DNA of 10,362 nucleotides from Microcoleaceae cyanobacterium UBA11344 (GTDB lineage Bacteria; Cyanobacteriota; Cyanobacteriia; Cyanobacteriales; Microcoleaceae). Every line of letters begins with the position of its first letter. Within the stretch, counting starts at the first letter, position 1. A model generated the notes under the pieces. The model did no database searches and was not told the DNA's origin. It saw nothing but the letters and a program-made list of their open reading frames with translations. Shown here piece by piece: positions 1 to 4,519 of this stretch. The stretch is taken from contig DMYK01000612.1 in assembly GCA_003483675.1 (NCBI GenBank), forward strand, positions 1 to 10,362, given 5' to 3'. Made by a program: the position numbers and the translations under genes.

Positions 1-56
1 ATTATGGCGATCGGCTTAACAATACTTAACTTTTCCGGGGTTTTTAATTCGCAGTT

Positions 57-103
57 GGAGGGATGAGGGGTGAGAGGGCGAGGGGTAAAAGCTCCTGACC
101 CCT
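57..103. repeat. GAGGGGT-type heptad stretch with adjoining hairpin
   Basis: Four G-rich units of 7-8 nt lie in tandem: GGAGGGAT, GAGGGGT, GAGAGGGC and GAGGGGT. The last unit pairs with ACCCCT at 98-103 across an 11-nt loop (stem 81-86/98-103). Short G-rich heptad arrays of this kind are common in intergenic DNA of filamentous cyanobacteria. No function is assigned. Confidence 0.5.
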
Positions 104-159
104 AGCTTGGGAATAATTTTATTTGACTTTTTCAGTGTGACACTTGGCTTTAGCCCTGT

Positions 160-305
160 TTAACTATTTTCTCCCAGTCTATTTGTCAACCTTGCTCTCA
201 ATTCATCAACTGATAACTGAGGCAATTGTTCCAATATCATATTAACGTCAATTCTTCTAGTTCGTCACTAGATGGCAGATTTAGCAGTGGGTTGTAGTTT
301 ACCAT
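160..305 (-). other. Two tiny overlapping reading frames, possible small-gene remnant
   Basis: Frame one (ATG 305 to TGA 237) encodes 22 aa beginning MVNYNPLLNL. Frame two (ATG 240 to TAA 160) encodes 26 aa including LEQLPQLSVDELRARL. They overlap as ATGA. Both are Leu/Glu-rich and read smoothly into each other if about 5 nt are removed near 234-239, as expected for one small helical protein of about 46 aa broken by a frameshift. No Shine-Dalgarno is seen at the first start. It could equally be chance, and no family is recognised. Confidence 0.25.
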
Positions 306-465
306 AAAGGTTTTCTAGCAACATCATGTTTCGATTTTAGCATCGGGTGAAAGTTGCAATTAGGGATGAATGGCGATCGAGCTTTGGGAAAAAAAGGGGA
401 AGAGTAAAACAGATGGAGTCAGCTTGGATAGAGTCGGGTAGAAACCAAGGCTACGCGATTAAATT

Positions 466-1644
466 CTAGTTATCGGCGGTCATTCGCTGAAAAACTCGAA
501 GAGACATTTCAGGAAAAATCTTCCAATCATCCCCGTAAGTGGGGTGATCTGCAAAGATCACCAAGATATAAGCAGCTTTTCCATCTTTAGTGGCTATGTA
601 GGCGACTTCCTGGCGCGAACTGAAAGTCCAGCCTACTTTAGAAGCAAAGTAAACATCATTAATTGGTAAAGACTCGCCTAAAAAACCTCGAACTGAGTTG
701 TATTGATCTTGCTTCCAAACTTCAGGTCGCAAATCTCTTGTCAGCAGACTTATCATCTCCTCGCTAGATTTCTGCGAAACTGCTTGATATGTAAAAATTT
801 CATACATTAATCTAGCAGCATGATCGGTCGTCATTTTATTCCGAATAGGCTGTGAAAGTTCGCCACGCAATTGCAGGTCGCGACCTTGAGGATTTTCAAG
901 CTTTAGGTAGGGAATAGGAAAGTTTTTTTGGTCAATATTTATGCCTTTGTACCCAGCTTGCTGAAAAAATCGGTTAATTTGTTCGCGTTTGCTTATCCAG
1001 GTTAGGTACTCTTCTCCATCTAGGCGCAAACCAGATGTTGTATCTGTTAATTGGTCAAGAATACGGCTAGCCGCCTCATTGTCTGACTTTTGTATCAGTT
1101 TACATATATCTGTTTTGCACAGAGGCGTATACAAAGCTGCTTTTTCTGAAATCATTCCTTTTTCTATATAAGCGTATAATGCGGTCATCCAAAATAACTT
1201 AGAAACACTTGCAGGAAATCTAGGTGTTTGATTTTTATAACCTGCGAATGTTTGATTTTTTAAATCAATTATACTAACTGATAAAGGTTCTGTTGGCAGA
1301 TTGTATTTAGCAGCAATATTAACAATTTCATCAACTACCTCTAGTAATTTTTGGCTATATTTAAGGTTAGGAGTGCTAGTGATATTGTAAGCAACTTTTA
1401 AGTGTTCTCGATCTTGATTTTTAGCATTGTTTAAGGATGGTGATGCTAGATGATTACTCAGCTTTATTGCAGCCATACCGCTGACGGTAATCATTGTAGC
1501 AGTCACAGTTACTATACTTGCAAACTGTAATCGAAGCAATACAGTAAATTGTTTGCTGTATTTATGGTTTTTCATTGAACTTTTACAACTCCCGATCTGT
1601 TGATTGTTATTTTTTTTCACCAAAAGTTTCACTACTATAATCAT
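466..1644 (-). CDS. Membrane-anchored class A beta-lactamase-like serine hydrolase (392 aa)
   Basis: The protein belongs to the serine beta-lactamase/penicillin-binding fold. The cues are the SxxK motif S146-V-S-K149 in RFPASVSKLF, the S187-D188-N189 motif, and K336-V-G338 in place of KTG. A MTTDHAARLM segment (271-280) corresponds to the usual helix before the last motif. I find no clear ExxLN omega-loop motif, the deacylation glutamate of true class A beta-lactamases, so antibiotic hydrolysis is doubtful and a DD-peptidase, transpeptidase-like or esterase role is as likely. Residues 1-33 are basic and 34-60 hydrophobic with no obvious cleavage site, so it is probably anchored in the inner membrane with the enzyme in the periplasm. 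ATG 1644 lies 4 bp after the previous stop; an alternative ATG at 1575 (M24) would trim the basic leader. It is the last gene of the operon. In this context local peptidoglycan remodelling for the secretion complex is my inference. Confidence 0.93.
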   Translation of the reverse strand: MIIVVKLLVKKNNNQQIGSCKSSMKNHKYSKQFTVLLRLQFASIVTVTATMITVSGMAAIKLSNHLASPSLNNAKNQDREHLKVAYNITSTPNLKYSQKLLEVVDEIVNIAAKYNLPTEPLSVSIIDLKNQTFAGYKNQTPRFPASVSKLFWMTALYAYIEKGMISEKAALYTPLCKTDICKLIQKSDNEAASRILDQLTDTTSGLRLDGEEYLTWISKREQINRFFQQAGYKGINIDQKNFPIPYLKLENPQGRDLQLRGELSQPIRNKMTTDHAARLMYEIFTYQAVSQKSSEEMISLLTRDLRPEVWKQDQYNSVRGFLGESLPINDVYFASKVGWTFSSRQEVAYIATKDGKAAYILVIFADHPTYGDDWKIFPEMSLRVFQRMTADN

Positions 1645-1648
1645 TTCC

Positions 1649-2230
1649 TCAATTAATGCTTCGGTAATCAGATATTTTCCAACGACCCTCTACAAACTGC
1701 AAATTATAGCGAACAAGCTTGGTGCTGAAGTCAGTTTGAGTATGATCGACTTTGCCATTAACATAAAAGGTACGATCTTCAGTAAGATTAACCTCAATTG
1801 TTGCCTGATTTCCGTTAGCACTAAACTGTTTTATTGATTCAACTTTTTGGACTCCGAATTGATAGTAAGCCTTATTCTCTATTAACCAATCTATTGAGCC
1901 TCCTGGCTTGATCATGTCCTGATATAGAACATCGGTAGTAAGTTCAGCGGCCAGTTGGCGATTGAATGGAGAAGCAAATATTTGTCGCTTGGATTGCAGC
2001 CAATTAGAAATTAGATTGCCGGCTTCTTGTTGTGTTATTGATGAAGATGGAGTAGAGGAAGCTGAAGAATTTGAATTTGAACTTAAATTTGAACTTGAAT
2101 TGGAATTGCTTGTAACTGGTTGATTGGCGGTTTTAGGGCCTTTGGTGACAACAATACCAATGAGCATAGAACCCCCAATTAAGCTGCCTGCAATAACAGC
2201 ATTTCGCCAGTCTTTAGAATCTAAACTCAT
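1649..2230 (-). CDS. Membrane-anchored IMS (ARC6-like, DUF4101) domain protein (193 aa)
   Basis: The ATG at 2230 has AGGAGA 8 nt upstream. Residues 10-29 are a single hydrophobic segment, the likely membrane anchor. Residues 35-64 are a Ser/Asn-rich low-complexity linker. Residues 66-193 match the IMS/ARC6-like domain: the SNWLQSKRQIFASPF opening, a helical middle, alternating beta strands, and the ending LVRYNLQFVEGRWKISDYR. Such domains occur in the cyanobacterial division protein Ftn2/Ftn6 and chloroplast ARC6, where they bind partner proteins, and in assorted cyanobacterial membrane and kinase proteins. With the anchor at the N-terminus and no cleavage site evident, the IMS domain is probably on the periplasmic side. 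The gene ends 4 bp before the next start, so it is tightly coupled to the serine-hydrolase gene. I infer an envelope component that presents a partner-binding domain outside the membrane. A separate stress or division role is possible. Confidence 0.93.
   Translation of the reverse strand: MSLDSKDWRNAVIAGSLIGGSMLIGIVVTKGPKTANQPVTSNSNSSSNLSSNSNSSASSTPSSSITQQEAGNLISNWLQSKRQIFASPFNRQLAAELTTDVLYQDMIKPGGSIDWLIENKAYYQFGVQKVESIKQFSANGNQATIEVNLTEDRTFYVNGKVDHTQTDFSTKLVRYNLQFVEGRWKISDYRSIN
2064..2108 (-). repeat. Hexanucleotide-like low-complexity tract encoding the Ser/Asn linker
   Basis: On the coding strand, near-repeats of AATTCA/AGTTCA run through the part of the IMS-domain gene that encodes the Asn-Ser-rich linker. 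The pattern is typical of replication-slippage sequence, so linker length may vary between strains. Confidence 0.6.
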
Positions 2231-2282
2231 TGCTTATTTCTCCTATTTGTAATGTTAGTTTCGACAGAAAAATTCAGTAAAT

Positions 2283-2495
2283 TCATAGAGTACGATTGAC
2301 TCGATCGACAGATCGATCTATTGTTTCTAATTCCTCTAAATAGTCATTCATCATCTCCTCAATGGGTCTTAATATTTCAGTGTTGAAATAATTTCGGTTT
2401 ATTCCTGACCAGTGTTCCTCGGTTTCTGAGAGTAATCTTTGAACTCGGTTCCATTCATCTCTAAGTTGCTCGATCGCATAATTTAATGAAGCCAT
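2283..2495 (-). CDS. Short WXG-like helical protein 3 (70 aa)
   Basis: This is a third small helical hairpin: helix about 3-26, a W29-S30-G31 turn (EEHWSGINRNYF), then helix about 36-66. At 70 residues it is clearly shorter than the usual ~100 of WXG100 proteins, mainly in the second helix. I use ATG 2495. A TTG at 2507 would add four residues, and neither start has a convincing Shine-Dalgarno, so expression may depend on coupling or be low. No export motif at the C-terminus and no signal peptide are seen. It lies 42 bp after the 54-aa gene and 52 bp before the IMS-domain gene. Unlike the other two WXG-like genes it is on the far side of the toxin/immunity pair, so it may be a structural or regulatory component of the machinery rather than a toxin partner; this is inference from position only. 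Confidence 0.85.
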   Translation of the reverse strand: MASLNYAIEQLRDEWNRVQRLLSETEEHWSGINRNYFNTEILRPIEEMMNDYLEELETIDRSVDRVNRTL

Positions 2496-2537
2496 AATTT
2501 TAGACAATCAAAAGTTTTAGCGTTTTACTGATAGCTG

Positions 2538-2702
2538 CTATTTATCAGATTCCTCTTCGTCAATTTGTATCCCGATGGGATACTTAGTTTTTTCTATTGG
2601 CATAGGTGCTGGACGCTCAGAAGCTGGCTTTTTCAGTTCCTCATCTTCAGCCGCTTTCATCATTTCCAATAACTTTTTTTCTTGTTCAGATAGTTCGATC
2701 AT
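2538..2702 (-). CDS. Small acidic protein coupled to the toxin, candidate immunity protein (54 aa)
   Basis: I do not recognise a family. The start ATG at 2702 overlaps the toxin's TGA as ATGA and has a perfect GGAGG 8 nt upstream, so it should be translated strongly and in step with the toxin; ATG 2720 (60 aa) is a weaker alternative. Residues 1-24 form a charged amphipathic helix rich in Glu/Lys/Leu. Residues 26-41 are Pro-rich and probably extended. The tail (YPIGIQIDEEESDK, 41-54) is strongly acidic. No signal peptide or membrane segment is present. Polymorphic toxin genes are commonly followed directly by their immunity gene, and this is the only small gene in that position, so a cytoplasmic antidote that binds the ADP-ribosyltransferase domain is the best inference. 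It is too short to be an ADP-ribosylglycohydrolase, so any protection would be by binding. A chaperone or secretion accessory is the main alternative. Confidence 0.8.
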   Translation of the reverse strand: MIELSEQEKKLLEMMKAAEDEELKKPASERPAPMPIEKTKYPIGIQIDEEESDK

Positions 2703-3916
2703 CTTTTGTGCCTCCACCATTCAACTCCATTAGGTGTCTCCACCATCCGAATAAAAGTTTTACCTTCTTTTTCTTCTACGGACAAAACTTTAAACTTACT
2801 TCCAGGCATAAAAAGAACTTCTTTTTCATTCGGGTGTTTAGCATATTCTTGAATTATTTTGCCTGTTTGAGAGAAAATGGTATAGCGGACATTACCCTGA
2901 AATTTTTCAGATTCAACAATACCTGTACTGGTGCTAGTGAAACCATGCTCTGTTACTATTTCACCTACCTTATATTTAGCTATCTGGTCAGCACTTAATG
3001 TGGTTTGCCGAAAAGCTAATAACTTATAATTAGGCAGAGCATTCAAGGCCGCTGCTGCAAAACGCGCTTGTTCTAAATAGTCATTTTTAGCCCGATCCAA
3101 AGTCTGCCAGTTATACAATTTTTTCTCAAACTCTTTCAAATGTCCCCGCAATAAACGGTTTATCTGTTTGTAACCATTGTCGGAGGAGTAAAAGATTAAC
3201 GCTGCCATTTCTTCAGGCCAAAGCAGTAAGTTAGTAGCTTTTTTTACAGCTTCATTGAGGTCGGATTCAGACATATCAGTTTGGTGTTGACCCTGCCGGA
3301 CTCGCTGTCTGTATATGGCTCTCTCCTCCGCTGTAGTCTGTAGATTAGTCCACTCAATATTTTCTGCTGGATTTCGTGTTTTGTTTTGAGCGACTTTTAT
3401 GCTTTGCTCCGTGTGATTATCGATGGGTATGGCTTTTTGTGAGGAAGTTTGGGGTTGACTTTGAGTCATTCCGTATCCCTGCGGGCCGCCGGCTAATATG
3501 CTTCTCATTCGAGAGATGATACTTACCCGATCGCTCAATTCGTCTTGACACCGAGGTATTGCTTTGTTTAACAACTCTCCTACTACGCTACTTTGGTTTT
3601 GATATCGATCGCAATCTAGCTCAAATTGTTGCGAACACGCTCTGATATCTTCCGAAACTTCTTGCAATCTGTACATTTGTGCCTGTTCATAATCACAAGA
3701 CCCATCTTCCTCGGAGTTGTACAGACACTCCTGATAAGCTCTCTGTGCTTCTTCAGCATCAGCTTCAGCACTAAGGAGAGCTTCAGAGATGCGATCGCGC
3801 GTCTCTTCCAAATCAATTTCCACTTGCGAATGAGTCGCCTGTAATTGTTCTTTCAGGCGATCGAATGCTGCGTGCAAACTCTCAAATACTTCTAGTTCAG
3901 CCTTTACCTGTGGCAT
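2699..3916 (-). CDS. ADP-ribosyltransferase toxin with helical N-terminal (LXG-like) region (405 aa)
   Basis: The C-terminal domain (about residues 205-395) matches the R-S-E class of ADP-ribosyltransferase exoenzymes. It shows YSSDNGYKQINRLLRG at 243-258, the NAD-binding arginine R303 (LLAFR), the STS motif in GFTSTS (S328-S330), and the ExE motif E364-K-E366 followed by VLFMPGSKFKV. ExE enzymes of this class usually modify arginine on target proteins; actin is the target of C2-I, iota and VIP2 toxins. Residues 1-145 are helical and charged with five cysteines (64, 74, 94, 102, 123), and 146-190 is a Gly/Gln/Ser-rich linker. This layout, helical N-terminus plus toxic C-terminus, resembles LXG/WXG polymorphic toxins of T7SS. 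There is no signal peptide. I prefer ATG 3916, 4 bp after the previous stop; a TTG at 3967 would add 17 residues and overlap that gene by 47 bp. The gene ends in a TGA overlapped by the next start. Enzyme class is confident; target and delivery are inferred. Confidence 0.93.
   Translation of the reverse strand: MPQVKAELEVFESLHAAFDRLKEQLQATHSQVEIDLEETRDRISEALLSAEADAEEAQRAYQECLYNSEEDGSCDYEQAQMYRLQEVSEDIRACSQQFELDCDRYQNQSSVVGELLNKAIPRCQDELSDRVSIISRMRSILAGGPQGYGMTQSQPQTSSQKAIPIDNHTEQSIKVAQNKTRNPAENIEWTNLQTTAEERAIYRQRVRQGQHQTDMSESDLNEAVKKATNLLLWPEEMAALIFYSSDNGYKQINRLLRGHLKEFEKKLYNWQTLDRAKNDYLEQARFAAAALNALPNYKLLAFRQTTLSADQIAKYKVGEIVTEHGFTSTSTGIVESEKFQGNVRYTIFSQTGKIIQEYAKHPNEKEVLFMPGSKFKVLSVEEKEGKTFIRMVETPNGVEWWRHKR
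2711..2715 (-). promoter_or_regulatory. Strong ribosome binding site for the 54-aa gene
   Basis: A perfect GGAGG lies inside the toxin's last codons, 8 nt before the ATG at 2702. It decides the start of the 54-aa gene in favour of 2702 over the in-frame ATG at 2720, which lies upstream of the site, and it implies efficient independent translation of the small protein. Confidence 0.7.
3791..3798. repeat. HIP1 octamer
   Basis: GCGATCGC, the highly iterated palindrome of many cyanobacterial genomes, inside the toxin gene's N-terminal part. Confidence 0.9.
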
Positions 3917-3920
3917 ATCT

Positions 3921-4214
3921 CTATAAGTTCGGTAAATTTCCCAATTTTTGTCGCCGTTCCTCTGCAACTTTTATCTGCTGATTCAGGAAAACCAGATAAC
4001 TTTCGCACTCCCGTTCACCATCACTATAAGTCGATTTCAGCTTCTCGAAAAGTGGCTCGAAACTGTCAAATTGATTGTCGTGCCAAACTCCTTTTAGATT
4101 TTCCCACTGACTTAATACTCTTGACCATTCTTGTCGTTGCGTCTCATAAAATTGCTGCAACTGCTCCCGAAGGTCTTTAGCATCCTCTAAATCAAATGAT
4201 GTTTGTTCAGCCAT
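3921..4214 (-). CDS. WXG100-like small helical protein 2, WxD variant (97 aa)
   Basis: ATG 4214 has GGGAGA 10 nt upstream. The protein is predicted to be a helical hairpin: helix about 8-38, a turn with W44-H45-D46 followed by an aromatic-rich segment (NQFDSFEPLF, 47-56), and a second helix to about 90. The WxD in place of WxG, with the conserved aromatic a few residues later, is a variation seen in WXG/LXG-type families. A YxxxE string (Y63-E67) is present, but inside the second helix rather than at a C-terminal tail, so I do not call it an export signal. There is no signal peptide. The gene ends 4 bp before the preferred ATG of the ADP-ribosyltransferase toxin, so the two are probably translationally coupled. 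A role as dedicated toxin partner or chaperone, perhaps as a heterodimer with the preceding 90-aa protein, is inferred from order and size. Confidence 0.88.
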   Translation of the reverse strand: MAEQTSFDLEDAKDLREQLQQFYETQRQEWSRVLSQWENLKGVWHDNQFDSFEPLFEKLKSTYSDGERECESYLVFLNQQIKVAEERRQKLGNLPNL

Positions 4215-4231
4215 AAGTCATTTATCTCCCT

Positions 4232-4504
4232 TTAATAACGTTCAAATTCTCTGACAATTTCGTTAAACCGTTCTAGCCATTTTTGGGCATCATCACCCGC
4301 AGCTAATGCAGACTCGATCGCCTGTTTCGTTCGCACGAAATCTGTTGTTAATTGATTTTTGCTTGCACCTTTCCAAGTTTGATCGCATTGATTCCAGCTA
4401 GTTTCAACGGACTGCAATTTTTCAGTAGTCACTTGCTGGAAAGCAGCTAAAGCTTCAATGAACCTGTGCAATTGCTCTTCATCAACATCAATATCTTTCG
4501 CCAT
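4232..4504 (-). CDS. WXG100-like small helical protein 1 (90 aa)
   Basis: I start this gene at ATG 4504 because a Shine-Dalgarno precedes it at the right distance; the in-frame start at 4582 would add 26 residues read from the ATPase 3' end. The product has the WXG100 size and pattern: helix about 10-38, a turn with W44-K45-G46 (TWKGASKNQL), then helix about 50-88, with no signal peptide or membrane segment. WXG100 proteins of T7SS are such helical hairpins, usually paired as dimers and exported by an EccC/EssC ATPase or acting as partners of a larger toxin. No clear C-terminal YxxxD/E export motif is present. It lies 13 bp after the ATPase gene and 17 bp before a second WXG-like gene, which suggests a pair. 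By analogy with the Lap partners of Firmicutes LXG toxins, it may escort the toxin encoded two genes downstream; that role is inferred. Confidence 0.88.
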   Translation of the reverse strand: MAKDIDVDEEQLHRFIEALAAFQQVTTEKLQSVETSWNQCDQTWKGASKNQLTTDFVRTKQAIESALAAGDDAQKWLERFNEIVREFERY

Positions 4505-4514
4505 GATTTTAATT

Positions 4515-4519
4515 TCCCT
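4515..4519 (-). promoter_or_regulatory. Ribosome binding site for the 90-aa WXG protein
   Basis: AGGGA lies 10 nt upstream of the ATG at 4504 and overlaps the TAG stop of the ATPase gene. It supports this ATG over the upstream in-frame start at 4582, which would overlap the ATPase gene by 65 bp. Confidence 0.55.

Larger units (their letters stand above)
1..465. other. Left intergenic region without a convincing gene
   Basis: This stretch lies downstream of the operon. It holds a G-rich heptad tract at 57-86, a 6-bp-stem hairpin at 81-103, two tiny overlapping minus-strand reading frames at 160-305, and an imperfect inverted repeat (AGCTTGG at 421-427 against CCAAGGCT at 445-452) just past the last stop. 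No strong rho-independent terminator for the operon, tRNA or other RNA gene is visible. Confidence 0.6.

Noticed and set aside
385..465. Imperfect inverted repeat AGCTTGG/CCAAGGCT followed on the minus strand by a T-run, as operon terminator
   Set aside because: The stem is short with a bulge and a 17-nt loop, and the T-run is about 25 nt away from it, so it does not fit a rho-independent terminator.
2606..2998. 130-aa plus-strand open frame
   Set aside because: It lies opposite the toxin gene and has a Phe/Ser/Thr-rich composition typical of an antisense shadow; the minus-strand frame carries the recognisable catalytic motifs.
3917..3967. TTG start for the ADP-ribosyltransferase gene
   Set aside because: It would overlap the preceding gene by 47 bp and uses a rarer codon, while ATG 3916 lies 4 bp after the previous stop. 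Shine-Dalgarno evidence is weak for both, so the longer form is not excluded.
4023..4029. YxxxE in the 97-aa protein as an ESX-type export signal
   Set aside because: It falls inside the second predicted helix rather than in a flexible C-terminal tail after the hairpin, so the match is likely to be chance.
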